A stretch of DNA of 64,000 nt from Candidatus Latescibacterota bacterium (GCA_021295675.1 JAGWBY010000013.1:16663-80662), one strand, 5' to 3'. Positions 52,282 through 61,227 are shown, counted from the stretch's first letter. Notes: generated by a model from the sequence alone, not told the origin. Program-made: numbers and translations.

Positions 52282-53624
52282 TCCACCTCGTCGTCGCGCA
52301 CGGTGCGCATGTCGAGCAGGAGCCGCTCGCGGGTGATGCGACCGACTACGCCCTGCCGCCTGAGCTGGCGACCTAGCTGCTCGACCTGGACCGCGCTTGG
52401 CTGGAGGACCACGGCCCGACTGGGGATCTCGGCTAGGGGCAGGGACCCGCTGCCGGCTTGCGCTAGCGATTCGACCACTTCGAGTCGCAAGGCGCGGCAG
52501 ACTTCCTCGGGTAAAAGAGACAACAGCCTCTGGGCACGCTCCTCTAACGTCTCGACCGTCGCCCGCAGCATGGCCAGCGCTGGCAGGGTCTGCGCTAGCT
52601 TGTCCGGCGGCAGGCGATAGAGCGACAATACTGCTTCGAGCGCGGCGTAGATCAGCTTGTCGCAGCGCAGGGCGCGCATCAGCGGATTTTGGCGCACCTG
52701 CTCTACGTACAGGCGCTGGCCGGCGATGATACCGGCTTGCGGCCCGCCCAGCACTTTGTCGCCGCTAAAGCTGACCACAGCCGCTCCGGCCTTGAGACTG
52801 GCGGAGACCACCGGCTCGGGCGGCAGCCCCCACTGTTCCAGATCGACCAAGGCACCGCTCCCTAAGTCGTGGACCAGCGGCACTTCCGCGCACTGACTCA
52901 GAGCGGCCAAGCCTTTTAGGTCCACCTCGGAGGTAAAGCCCTGCACCCTGTAATTGCTCGGATGCACCACTAGAATAGCGCCGGTTTCCGGGCCGACGGC
53001 GCGCTCGTAGTCGCGCAAGTGCGTGCGGTTTGTCGTGCCGACCTCGCGCAGTTTGGCCCCGCTGGCCGCGATGATTTCGGGCAGGCGGAATGAGCCGCCG
53101 ATCTCGACTTGTTGCCCCCGCGAGACCACCACTTCTCGGCCCCGCGCCAAGGTATCGAGCAACAAGAGCACGGCGGCGGCATTGTTGTTGACCACGGTGG
53201 CAGCTTCCGCAGCGGTCGCCGAGCATATAAGGGCCTCAGCGTGCGCGACGCGCTCGCCGCGTTTGCCCGACTCCAGTTCAAATTCGAGGTTGCAATAGCC
53301 GGTGGCCACCCGCGCGACGGCCGCTTGGGCCGCTTGGGGCAGCGGTGCCCGGCCCAATCCGGTGTGCAGCACCACGCCGGTGGCGTTGACGACGCGGTGC
53401 AGCCGAGGTTTAGCCTCTTGTTCGATACAGTGGCGTACGGCCCGCTCGATCCGCATATATAGGGGTGCCCGCTCCTCATCTACAGTGCCTGCCCGCACTT
53501 GGCGACGCACATCCGCAATACAGCGGCGCACCTGCTCGACGACATAGGCGCGGTCGTACTCTTGCAAGAGGTCGGCGACCTGCTTGAGCATCTGATCAAC
53601 CGAAGGCAGCTTAGCTTCATTCAT
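52242..53624 (-). CDS. selA: L-seryl-tRNA(Sec) selenium transferase
   Basis: 460 residues, normal length. Converts Ser-tRNA(Sec) to selenocysteyl-tRNA with selenophosphate. Signatures: NATGVVLHTGLGRAPL, SGKRGERVAHAEALIC, VVNNNAAAVLL, SRGQQVEIGGSFRLPEI, EVGTTNRTHLRDYE, VHDLGSGAL and the PLP lysine in FSGDKVLGGPQAG (K290). No selB, selC or selD is in the window, so it is uncertain whether the system is complete. The gene is intact. Confidence 0.93.
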   Translation of the reverse strand: MNEAKLPSVDQMLKQVADLLQEYDRAYVVEQVRRCIADVRRQVRAGTVDEERAPLYMRIERAVRHCIEQEAKPRLHRVVNATGVVLHTGLGRAPLPQAAQAAVARVATGYCNLEFELESGKRGERVAHAEALICSATAAEAATVVNNNAAAVLLLLDTLARGREVVVSRGQQVEIGGSFRLPEIIAASGAKLREVGTTNRTHLRDYERAVGPETGAILVVHPSNYRVQGFTSEVDLKGLAALSQCAEVPLVHDLGSGALVDLEQWGLPPEPVVSASLKAGAAVVSFSGDKVLGGPQAGIIAGQRLYVEQVRQNPLMRALRCDKLIYAALEAVLSLYRLPPDKLAQTLPALAMLRATVETLEERAQRLLSLLPEEVCRALRLEVVESLAQAGSGSLPLAEIPSRAVVLQPSAVQVEQLGRQLRRQGVVGRITRERLLLDMRTVRDDEVEWIAQALLHVTAQ

Positions 53625-53740
53625 GGAGGCGAAGTATAGGTTGACCCTCTGTGACCAGCAAGTAGTCTTTGCGCAATAGCCTTAATAACCTTATACTTGC
53701 AAGACCCCTTCCCCTGTTGTCCAATTCCAACTATTAGTCT

Positions 53741-55699
53741 ATGTCGCGCCCGGTTTACATCCTGGTGGCGCTGCTCCTGTGTTCTTTTGCACTGGACGCC
53801 GCCGAGCGCAGGAGTCCTATCGTCCACGTGGTCAAACGAGGGGATACTCTGTCTGAGATTGCTGCGCGCTACCGAGTTTCACAGAAGCAAATCCAGCGCT
53901 GGAACAAGCTCCGCAGCAATAGGATATATGCTGGCCAGAGTCTCAAAGTTAGTCCGCCAGTGCGAAGTGGCGATTGGTATCGCGTCCGGCGCGGCGACAC
54001 GCTGTCGAAAATAGCTCGGCAGTTCGCTGTCCCGGTCTATAAGCTCAAGGCGCTCAACCGCCTCGATGGAAATGTCATCCACGTCGGGCAGAAGCTCTAC
54101 TTGCAAACGGCCGTCCCCACTCGGAGTGCCTCAGCCGACGACAACGACGAAGAGCCGAGCGAGTACACGGTTCGCCGGGGCGACACCCTGTCGAAAATCG
54201 CCCTGCGATTTGACGTGGGCTTGGGTTTTTTGCGCCAACTCAACAAGCTCAAAAGCGACCTCATTCGGCCCGGGCAAAAGCTCCGCCTGCGCGCTTCGCG
54301 GTTAGAGGAAGCCGTCCACGTGGTGAAAGAGGGCGAAACCCTGACTGAGACGGTCAGCCAGTTGCAGCGCCTCAATGCCCTCGTCGGAGATCGGATTCTC
54401 ATCGGCCAGAAGCTCCGCCTCAAAGATGCGGCGAGCACGGTACACATCGTGGAGCGCGGGGACGCGCTGTGGGAAATCGCCCGCGCGTACGGAGTCAGCG
54501 TCTATCGCCTCAAGATGCTCAACGGCCTCCGGTCAAACCGCATCTACCCCGGCCAGGAACTCAAGCTCTACTCCGACCGGAAGCTCGAACCGAGTGCTGC
54601 GCCCGCGAGCGGTCCGCGGCTGGCCACATACGTGGTGAAGCGGGGCGATTACCTCGCGCAGATCGCCCGCCTGCACCAGATGAGCGTGGCTGAAATCACC
54701 CGCCTCAACAACCTAAAGAAAAACGCCGTCATCCACCCAGGCGACCGGCTCAAGGTGCGGCCAATGCGCTGGGTAGAACTGTCTGAGATCAATTGGGACG
54801 ACCTGCAGATCCGCCGCGCTGACACGCCGAAAATTGCATCCGACAATGGCCCGTACTACTTCTCTCGGCCCCGCAATAAGCGCCAGCCGAGCAAGAAATA
54901 TTACGAAGGCCATCCAAGCTCGCCGCGTCAGACGTATCGCCAAGCAGGCAAGGTCGGGAGCATGGGGCGCTTGAGTTCTCAGTTGGAAGGCTGGCACATC
55001 GTCCTCGACCCGGGCCACGGCGGGCTGGACCCGGGCGCATTAGTTTCTGCTCGCGACGGCAAAGGCAATAGACTCTATGTAGTAGAGGACGAGTACGTCT
55101 TCGATATCGCGCTGCGGGTCTATGTCTTGGCGCGCTTGCACGGGGCCCAAGTCACCATGACCTTACTCAGCCCCAACCACCTAATCCGCCAAAGCGAGCC
55201 GCCGACCCAGACCTTTGTCCATGAAAAAAACGAAGTGTACAACTGGGCCGCTTACAACCAGACCAACAAGCTCAGCGCTTGGCCGCACGGTGGCAATCTT
55301 TCGACTCGCGTGCGCATTGCCCGCCAGGCCTTTGCCAAAGCTCCAAGGGGACGGCGCATCTTTCTCTCCCTTCACGCCGATAGCGCCCCCAAGGCCCCAG
55401 AAGCACCGCTGGTTCTATACTACAAAAGCAAGAGTGGGCGCGTCGATCGCGTCTCGCGCCAATTTGCTCGCTCCCTGCTCCCGGCATTGGGGGCTGGTGC
55501 CCACGTCCGAGGGCAGGGGCTAGGGGTTTTGCGCAACAACCCGGCTGACGTCAAGGTCCTCATCGAAGTGCGCAACATGGCGTACCGGGATCACGTTTGG
55601 GCCTTGCGCTTTGAGGATCTACGCCACCGCGATGCCGAAAAAGTGGTGCGCGGCCTCCTCGACCACGCCGCAAGTTCCACGCTCCGCGCTGGCTACTAA
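53741..55699 (+). CDS. LysM-repeat N-acetylmuramoyl-L-alanine amidase
   Basis: 652 residues with a signal peptide (SRPVYILVALLLCSFALDA). Six LysM peptidoglycan-binding modules (VKRGDTLSEIAARYRVS, VRRGDTLSKIARQFAVP, ... ) occupy residues ~25-345. The Amidase_3 catalytic domain follows: VLDPGHGGLDPGA (~423, first Zn His), VEDEYVFDIALRVYVLARLHG (Glu), SLHADSAPK (His) and LIEVRNM (catalytic Glu). It cleaves peptide side chains from glycan, probably for cell separation. LysM 4 is shortened: VKEGETLTE runs directly into TVSQLQRLN, whereas its sisters have seven more residues (IARQFAV type), so about 21 nt are missing in frame near 54349. Confidence 0.92.
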   Translation: MSRPVYILVALLLCSFALDAAERRSPIVHVVKRGDTLSEIAARYRVSQKQIQRWNKLRSNRIYAGQSLKVSPPVRSGDWYRVRRGDTLSKIARQFAVPVYKLKALNRLDGNVIHVGQKLYLQTAVPTRSASADDNDEEPSEYTVRRGDTLSKIALRFDVGLGFLRQLNKLKSDLIRPGQKLRLRASRLEEAVHVVKEGETLTETVSQLQRLNALVGDRILIGQKLRLKDAASTVHIVERGDALWEIARAYGVSVYRLKMLNGLRSNRIYPGQELKLYSDRKLEPSAAPASGPRLATYVVKRGDYLAQIARLHQMSVAEITRLNNLKKNAVIHPGDRLKVRPMRWVELSEINWDDLQIRRADTPKIASDNGPYYFSRPRNKRQPSKKYYEGHPSSPRQTYRQAGKVGSMGRLSSQLEGWHIVLDPGHGGLDPGALVSARDGKGNRLYVVEDEYVFDIALRVYVLARLHGAQVTMTLLSPNHLIRQSEPPTQTFVHEKNEVYNWAAYNQTNKLSAWPHGGNLSTRVRIARQAFAKAPRGRRIFLSLHADSAPKAPEAPLVLYYKSKSGRVDRVSRQFARSLLPALGAGAHVRGQGLGVLRNNPADVKVLIEVRNMAYRDHVWALRFEDLRHRDAEKVVRGLLDHAASSTLRAGY

Positions 55700-55710
55700 A
55701 AACAAAAAAA

Positions 55711-55735
55711 GCTCCGGGAGTGTTCGTCCCGGAGC
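55711..55735. terminator. Bidirectional rho-independent terminator
   Basis: Perfect 9-bp stem GCTCCGGGA / TCCCGGAGC with a 7-nt loop, flanked by AAAAAAA on the left and TTCTTTATT on the right. It serves the amidase gene on the plus strand and the small ORF at 55763-55972 on the minus strand. Confidence 0.8.
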
Positions 55736-55762
55736 TTCTTTATTGGTTTGTGCGGTGCGGTG

Positions 55763-55972
55763 CTAAAAAGGTCGTTCCTCTATCAGCCGTTTAGCGGCCT
55801 TGCGCACGACTTCAGGTTCGAGGCCAGCCAGCTCGCACCAAGGATCAATCCTAGAGCTTTCGACAAAGGCCATCTCCGGGGTGCCATCTGGGGTTACCAC
55901 GACCTCATCCATCTTGGATATTTCGCGTAAAGTACTGAGAATCATAGCGTTAGCAAGGCGTCGATAAGCCAT
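55763..55972 (-). CDS. Small protein of unknown function
   Basis: 69 residues, charged and helical (MAYRRLANAMILSTLREISKM...LEPEVVRKAAKRLIEERPF). No motif recognised. It ends just before the bidirectional terminator, which supports it being transcribed, but the ribosome-binding site is weak. Confidence 0.45.
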   Translation of the reverse strand: MAYRRLANAMILSTLREISKMDEVVVTPDGTPEMAFVESSRIDPWCELAGLEPEVVRKAAKRLIEERPF

Positions 55973-56223
55973 CGCTCTGTTCTCATAGCACTTCCTGCGG
56001 GGTTAAGAGTATCTGAGATGCGACAAATAAAGAATTGAGGTGCTTAACTTCGTCTAAAGGCGTTCCTTCCTTTCTATGAACAAAAGGGTAGTGTTTACCG
56101 TCTAGCTATCTATAATGGTAAGAAATTTTCGCACAAAATTTTCAAAAAAATAACGCGCGCGACAAAAAAATAACCGCGACACCTAATGGCGCGGCGGCTA
56201 TACTATCCGTAACTCGTTTTTTT
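55973..56223. other. AT-rich gene-free interval
   Basis: About 250 nt of AT-rich sequence with no ORF; it contains runs such as AAATTTTCAAAAAAATAA and a GCGCGCG block, but no convincing promoter or hairpin. It separates the small minus-strand ORF from the Gfo/Idh/MocA gene end. Confidence 0.5.
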
Positions 56224-57243
56224 CTACATATTTAGAGGTTCCTCCCGCCGCACAAAGCGCCTTTCGGCAGCAGCCCGGTAGAGGCGGTAAATCCACTCGA
56301 TAGTCTCCAAAGCCTCCTGTCCAAGCGAATAAGGAGTGCCTGCGCTGGCTAGGCCGCGCAAAAAATCGGCCCACTCCAGCTCCCACGAGCGATCCTCGTC
56401 CGGGTAGTCGAATCGCTCGCTGTCGGGTGCACCGCCTTGGGGATTCCGCCGCCCTACTACGGCGCGCTCCGGCCCATAAGCTCCCCCCAAGCCCTCGACG
56501 CAGACGTAGCCGTCGCGCCCGAAAACCTCAAAGCTGAAGAGGTTTTTCCACTGCGTCCAACTCGCGTGCAGGGAGGCGATCTGCCCGGTGGCCGTGCGAA
56601 AGAGTCCGTAGGCGTTGTCCTCCACGGGCGCGTCCCAGAAGTGGGTCTCGACATAGCCTGTGACTTCGGCAAAGTCCCCCAAGAGCCATTTGGACAAGTC
56701 GATTAGATGCGCTCCTTGGTCCAAAAGCTCGCCGCCGCCCGCCTTCTCGGGATTTGTTCGCCACTCGCGCTCGTAGCCGGGCCGCCCGCCGTGGCCGTAG
56801 CGCGCCCGGATGCTCAGCAGCGGGCCGATCTCGCCCGCCGTGCAGACCTCGTGTAGCTTTTGGATGGCGGGGTGATAGCGGTGGTTGTAGCCGACCTTGA
56901 GCACGCGCCCGCTCTGCTCGGCCGCGGCGACGGCCTGCCGGGCTTCCCGAGGGTTGCGCCCCAGCGGTTTTTCGCACAAGACGTGTTTGCCGGCCAAGAG
57001 GGCGGCGGCGCTGATGGGGGCCAATGCGTCGTGCGTCGTCGCGACGACTGCGATGTCGAGATCGGCCGCGATTAGCTCCTCCCACGAAGCGGCGACTGCG
57101 GCCCCGCATTCGGCGGCTAGTTCGGCCGCGTCGGGCGCGTGTTCGTCGTAGATCAGGGTTACTGCAGACGCGGGATGGGCTTGGGCCGTGGCTGCCCGTC
57201 GCCGCCCCATGCGCCCCGCTCCGATGATTCCCACCTTGTACAC
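56224..57243 (-). CDS. Gfo/Idh/MocA family NAD(P)-dependent oxidoreductase
   Basis: 339 residues, full length. N-terminal Rossmann fold with VGIIGAGRMGRRRA, then DIAVVATTHDALAPISAAALLAGKHVLCEKPLGRNPREA (the EKP motif with the catalytic-site Lys) and VGYNHRYHPAIQKLHE. The C-terminal domain has GGGELLDQGAHLIDLSKWLLGDF and the catalytic His. Likely oxidises a sugar, inositol or related polyol. Adjacent to the SDR gene with touching ends, so they probably act together. Confidence 0.9.
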   Translation of the reverse strand: MYKVGIIGAGRMGRRRAATAQAHPASAVTLIYDEHAPDAAELAAECGAAVAASWEELIAADLDIAVVATTHDALAPISAAALLAGKHVLCEKPLGRNPREARQAVAAAEQSGRVLKVGYNHRYHPAIQKLHEVCTAGEIGPLLSIRARYGHGGRPGYEREWRTNPEKAGGGELLDQGAHLIDLSKWLLGDFAEVTGYVETHFWDAPVEDNAYGLFRTATGQIASLHASWTQWKNLFSFEVFGRDGYVCVEGLGGAYGPERAVVGRRNPQGGAPDSERFDYPDEDRSWELEWADFLRGLASAGTPYSLGQEALETIEWIYRLYRAAAERRFVRREEPLNM

Positions 57244-57822
57244 TCAGCCCTCCTGCTGTTGGACGCGTCGCACTGTAAAGTCCTCCGTGGCCATGACCGC
57301 CTCGACATCGAAGGTTTCCCACGGATCCCAAACTGCGGACAGCAGACGCCCCGTCAGCCCGTCTGAGCGCGCCGAGGCCAGATAGACTGCCAGCGCGGCC
57401 GCTCGCTCGCCCGTAGCGTCGCCCTCGCGCAGCAGGCGCTGGTCCTGCTCCCGTTCCTCAGCGCTTACGGCCGCGCCGGCTGCTAGCCGCTGGTCGAGCA
57501 TCCGCGTGTTGACTGCTCCGGGGGCAATAGCGTTGACGTCAATGCCGTGCTCAGCCACTTCTCCAGCCAAGTTCTCGCTAAAGCGCACGACCCCGGCCTT
57601 GGAGGCGCTATACGCGCTAAAGAAGGGCCGCGGCCCCACTGCGCCGCCGCCCGAGAGGTTGATGATTTTGCCGTAACGCTGGGCGATCATGGCCGGCAAG
57701 ACCTTGCGAGTGCAGTAGAAACAGCCGCCGAGGTTGACCTGCACCACCTGCATCCAAGCGTCTGGATCGACCTCTTCCACCCGCCCTATAGGCCCCTGAA
57801 TTCCCGCGTTGTTGACCAGCAC
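57244..57822 (-). CDS. Short-chain dehydrogenase/reductase, C-terminal part (frameshifted)
   Basis: 192 residues beginning LVNNAGIQGPIGRVEEV (the NNAG motif), then KIINLSGGGAVGPRPFFSAYSASKAGV with the catalytic Ser/Tyr/Lys (YSASK) and VNAIAPGAVNTRM. It lacks a start codon of its own with a ribosome-binding site; it continues the 57786-58055 half. Confidence 0.85.
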   Translation of the reverse strand: MLVNNAGIQGPIGRVEEVDPDAWMQVVQVNLGGCFYCTRKVLPAMIAQRYGKIINLSGGGAVGPRPFFSAYSASKAGVVRFSENLAGEVAEHGIDVNAIAPGAVNTRMLDQRLAAGAAVSAEEREQDQRLLREGDATGERAAALAVYLASARSDGLTGRLLSAVWDPWETFDVEAVMATEDFTVRRVQQQEG

Positions 57823-58055
57823 ACGAGCACGCGCTCAATGGCCGCATCTACTTCCTCGCGCCGCCCCACATCCGCCTGTAGTTTCAACACCGCTTGGCCG
57901 TGGTCTGCCAAAAGTGTGGCTGTCTCGTCTATCTCTGATCCAGTGCGGGCCAAAATCGCCACGTGCGCCCCTTCTCGCGCCAAGGCCAAGGCAATGGCCC
58001 GGCCAATGCCGCGCCCGCCGCCGGTCACTAGGCAAAGCCTGCCTATCAGCTCCAT
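57786..58055 (-). CDS. Short-chain dehydrogenase/reductase, N-terminal part
   Basis: Starts at the ATG at 58055 (GGAG 5 nt upstream). The NAD(P)-binding TGGGRGIGRAIALALAREGAHVAIL and DVGRREEVDAAIER are typical. After IERVL the frame is lost near 57822-57834; family members have about seven more residues (xxFGRxD) before VLVNNAG, so about 19 nt appear missing. Confidence 0.85.
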   Translation of the reverse strand: MELIGRLCLVTGGGRGIGRAIALALAREGAHVAILARTGSEIDETATLLADHGQAVLKLQADVGRREEVDAAIERVLVCWSTTREFRGL

Positions 58056-58186
58056 ATCGCGCTCCTTCATTGCTTGAGCAAATATGCGGTGTTGGCTTGT
58101 TCTTGCCAAAGGCCAACAGGCCCGTCGTTGACCTAGCGTACCATTCATCCTAAATTAGTGTGCATACATCTTAGAGAGCCTATTCG

Positions 58187-59635
58187 ATGTCCCTCCCGAG
58201 TACCGTATCCGATCTCAAAGCGCTCTGCCTCCACATCAACGCCCATTGTCCCGCCGGTGGCCTTTTTGAAGGCGACCGCACTCATTTACACCCGGACAGT
58301 AATCTGCCGTGGCGCATTGCCCCGGAGCCGTTCTGGCTTTCGCCGGCGCAACACCGCTACCTAGATCAACTCGGCGGCGTCCTACATCAGTTTTACAAGG
58401 CCTCCAACCAGCTCTACCACCAGAGCGTCAAAGGCGTTGAGCCGCCTTGGATTCACGAGTACTTGGACTTGGGCAAACCCAGTGCCGTGCGCGAAATGGG
58501 CCTGTGGAATCGCATCAAGTCTCAGTTGCCCTTGGTCATTCGCCCGGACCTGCTGCTCACTGAGGATGGCTTCAAGCTAGTCGAGCTAGACGCTATCCCC
58601 GGCGGCATGGGCTTCACGGCCCAAGTCTCGGAGGTCTATGCTGACCTCGGCTACGACATCATCGGCGGTGCCCGCGGCCTGATCGACCCATTCTACGAAG
58701 CCATTGCCGCTGCCGCCAAGGTGGATGAGCCGCATTTCGCCCTCTTCGTCTCAGACGAGTCCGAGGCCTATCGCCGAGAAATGGAATGGCTGGTCGAGTG
58801 CTTGCAGGCGGCTGGCAAGCCGGCCCGCAGTGCCCACCCGCGCGAGGCCCGCTTTGATGAAAATGGCCTCTTCCTCCAAAGCGCGGACGAGCCGGCACCT
58901 TGGCGCATTGACGCGGCCTATCGCTTCTTCGAGCTGTTCGACCTCAAAAACATCCCCAAGGCCGAGCTTTTTACCTATTTCACTAAGAAAAACGCCCTGC
59001 GCCTGACTCCGCCGCCAAAGGCCTATCTCGAAGAAAAGCTCTGGCTGGCGTTCTACCACCATCCCGCGCTCAAATCCTATTGGCGGCGCGCCTTGGGCAA
59101 GGAGCCTTTTGCCGCCTTGGACAGCTTGATCCCGCGCTCGTGGATTGTCGATGCGCGGCCGCTGCCGCCCCACGCCATCATTCCCGGCCTCGACATTGGC
59201 GGTCAGCCCGTCAGCGACTGGCAGCAGTTGAAGCATCTGACCAAAAAGCAGCGCGAGCTCGTGCTCAAGCCCTCGGGTTTTTCCAACATAGCGTATGAGA
59301 GCAAGGGCGTTTCCATCGGCCACGATTTGTCCGAAGCTGAGTGGGGCGAGCGCGTGCAAGAGGCCCTAGATAGCTTTGATCACCAGCCCTATATCTTGCA
59401 GGAGTTCCACAAGGCCGCCCGCCGCACCGTGCGCTACTACGACTTCCACCGCGACGAGGTCGTGCCCATGCGGGGCCGGGTAATGCTGCGTCCCTATTAC
59501 TACGTCATCGGCGATGTGCCGCGCCTGTGCGGCATCCAAGCCCTAGTGTTCCCGGCCGACAAGAAGATTCTGCACGGCATGGTTGACGCTGCGATCATGC
59601 CCTGTGCTGCGTCGGCGGAAAAATCCTCCTTCTAA
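58187..59635 (+). CDS. ATP-grasp-like protein of unknown specificity
   Basis: 482 residues, starting at ATG 58187. It has LVIRPDLLLTEDGFKLVELDAIPGGMGFTAQ, resembling the circularly permuted ATP-grasp group (E-D-x-x-PGG), and later VLKPSGFSNIAYESKGVSIGHD, YILQEFHKAARRTVRYYDF and MRGRVMLRPYYYVIGDVPRLCGIQALVF, which would provide nucleotide-binding Lys, Gln and Glu residues. No signal peptide. Possibly a peptide or amide ligase; substrate unknown. It directly precedes larE. Confidence 0.65.
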   Translation: MSLPSTVSDLKALCLHINAHCPAGGLFEGDRTHLHPDSNLPWRIAPEPFWLSPAQHRYLDQLGGVLHQFYKASNQLYHQSVKGVEPPWIHEYLDLGKPSAVREMGLWNRIKSQLPLVIRPDLLLTEDGFKLVELDAIPGGMGFTAQVSEVYADLGYDIIGGARGLIDPFYEAIAAAAKVDEPHFALFVSDESEAYRREMEWLVECLQAAGKPARSAHPREARFDENGLFLQSADEPAPWRIDAAYRFFELFDLKNIPKAELFTYFTKKNALRLTPPPKAYLEEKLWLAFYHHPALKSYWRRALGKEPFAALDSLIPRSWIVDARPLPPHAIIPGLDIGGQPVSDWQQLKHLTKKQRELVLKPSGFSNIAYESKGVSIGHDLSEAEWGERVQEALDSFDHQPYILQEFHKAARRTVRYYDFHRDEVVPMRGRVMLRPYYYVIGDVPRLCGIQALVFPADKKILHGMVDAAIMPCAASAEKSSF

Positions 59636-59640
59636 GTGCC

Positions 59641-60216
59641 ATGCTTTCTCTAGACGAAAAACTAATGCATCTCGAAGAAATTCTGCGTCCCATGAGGCAG
59701 GTGCTGGTCGGCTATTCAGGTGGAGTCGATAGTGCGACACTGGCGGTGGCGGCCCAGCGGGTCTTGGGCGAAGGAGCCATCTGCGTCACCGCGGACTCTG
59801 AGAGCTATGCCACCGGCGAGTTGGAGAAGGCTACCGAAATCACCCGGGAGTTCGGCATCCGCCACGAGGTAGTCAAGACTCGCGAGCTGGACAACCCCGA
59901 CTACGCCAAAAACGCGCCCAACCGCTGCTACTACTGCAAGCAAGAGCTTTTCGTCCACATGGAGCAGCTCGCGCGTACGCTCAACGTCCATTACATCCTC
60001 TATGGCCAAAACGCCGACGACATCGGCGATTTCCGCCCCGGGGCTGCGGCTGCTCGCGAGCGCGGCGTACACGCGCCCTTAGCCGAGGCGGGCCTGACCA
60101 AAGACGACGTGCGCGCCCTAGCCAAGCGCTGGGGGCTGACGGTATGGGACCGCCCGGCCATGGCCTTACGGCACGCCAGTTACGGCAGAGGGCCTGCGCC
60201 AAATCGACCGCGCTGA
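59641..60216 (+). CDS. larE: LarE-type sulfur transferase, N-terminal PP-loop part
   Basis: LarE sulfurises a pyridine cofactor precursor to make the nickel-pincer cofactor of lactate racemase-like enzymes. The PP-loop SGGVDSATLAVAA (residues ~24-36), TADSESYATGELEKATEI, NRCYYCKQELF and YGQNADDIGDFRPG are all present. After WDRPAMA (about 60164-60168) the conserved C-L-x-S-R-x-P segment is absent, and the frame shifts, ending at 60216. In LarE of lactobacilli the donor cysteine lies in this segment, so loss of ~20 nt would remove it. Confidence 0.85.
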   Translation: MLSLDEKLMHLEEILRPMRQVLVGYSGGVDSATLAVAAQRVLGEGAICVTADSESYATGELEKATEITREFGIRHEVVKTRELDNPDYAKNAPNRCYYCKQELFVHMEQLARTLNVHYILYGQNADDIGDFRPGAAAARERGVHAPLAEAGLTKDDVRALAKRWGLTVWDRPAMALRHASYGRGPAPNRPR

Positions 60217-60670
60217 ACACTATCTACACGAGGTTTGTGGCTTTGCTCAGGTTCGCGCCCGCCATCACGAGACACTGTCGCGCATTGAGTTGCCTGCTGA
60301 GGACTTGACGCGCCTGCTGGGCGACCCGGGTGCGCGTCGGTCTTTGATGGAATACTTGCGCGAAATTGGCTATCTGCAAGCCACCGTCGATTTGTGCGGC
60401 TTTCGCTCCGGCAGCATGAACGAGGCGCTGCTCTCCATTGCCGACTCCGGTGCCGACGAGCCGCTCTTTGCGCGGGTCAATCCGCTGCTCGCAGCCCATT
60501 CGCTGCTGCCAGCCGCGTACGAGCAGCGCGACCAGATGCTCATCCTGCGCTTGCCCGCAGCAGCCATCGCCCGCCTCGCTGAGGCCCGGCTGCGCTCGGC
60601 CCTAGTGGCTGCGCTCGCAGAATTGGGCCTGCGCTATATTGCCCTCGAATTAGATCCCTTGGACACATGA
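60167..60670 (+). CDS. larE: LarE-type protein, C-terminal part with duplicated tail (frameshifted)
   Basis: In this frame YGTPVTAEGLRQIDRAEHYL and the family end ARHHETLSRIELPAEDL...RRSLMEYLREIGYLQATVDLCGFRSGSMNEAL are found. Unusually, the protein goes on for ~75 residues, and these resemble the preceding segment (LILRLPAAAIARLAEARLRSALVAALAELGLRYIALEL), an apparent duplication of the C-terminal module. The stop overlaps the def start (ATGA). Confidence 0.8.
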   Translation, partial: YGTPVTAEGLRQIDRAEHYLHEVCGFAQVRARHHETLSRIELPAEDLTRLLGDPGARRSLMEYLREIGYLQATVDLCGFRSGSMNEALLSIADSGADEPLFARVNPLLAAHSLLPAAYEQRDQMLILRLPAAAIARLAEARLRSALVAALAELGLRYIALELDPLDT

Positions 60671-61200
60671 AACGCGAAATCGCGCTATTCGGGGCGCAGT
60701 GTCTCCGCCAGAAGTGTGCTCGGGTCGCAGAGGTGGACGACTCCATGCGCGCACTTGTCGTCGATCTCTTCGACTCCATGCGCGCCGCGGAGGGGGTCGG
60801 GCTTGCCGCTCCGCAGATTGGCGTCCTCAAGCGGGTCTGCGTCGTCGATGTGACCGTCCATCAGCCGGACTGCCAACCCGTGGCCTTGATCAACCCCAAG
60901 ATCACGGGCCACGAGGGCGAGCAAATTGGCGAGGAGGGTTGTCTGAGTTTTCCCGACCTGTACGGCGATGTCAAGCGCTACGCTTGGGTCGAAGTCGAGG
61001 CTATTGGCCTCGACGGTCAGCCTTTCAAAACCTCGGGCGAGGGCTTTTACGCCCGCGCCCTCCAACACGAAATCGACCACCTCGACGGCAAGCTCTTCAT
61101 CGACTACCTTAGCCCGCTCAAGCGCCAGCTCATGCGCGGCGCGCTCAAGCGGTTAAAAAAAGAGAGTCAGGCCAGAGCCTCGGTCATTGACATTACTTAG
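60667..61200 (+). CDS. def: Peptide deformylase
   Basis: 177 residues, complete. Removes the formyl group of nascent proteins. Three motifs: GVGLAAPQIG (residues ~46-55), EEGCLSFPD (Cys ligand) and QHEIDHLDG (His ligands and catalytic Glu, ~133-141). Coupled to larE by a 4-nt overlap. Confidence 0.96.
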   Translation: MKREIALFGAQCLRQKCARVAEVDDSMRALVVDLFDSMRAAEGVGLAAPQIGVLKRVCVVDVTVHQPDCQPVALINPKITGHEGEQIGEEGCLSFPDLYGDVKRYAWVEVEAIGLDGQPFKTSGEGFYARALQHEIDHLDGKLFIDYLSPLKRQLMRGALKRLKKESQARASVIDIT

Positions 61201-61227
61201 TCCGGCTCTTACCTTATCAAACGAAAC

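Noticed and set aside
52242..53624. Idea that selA implies UGA recoding explains the frameshifts
   Set aside because: The interrupted genes change reading frame and lack conserved residues; they are not single in-frame TGA codons.
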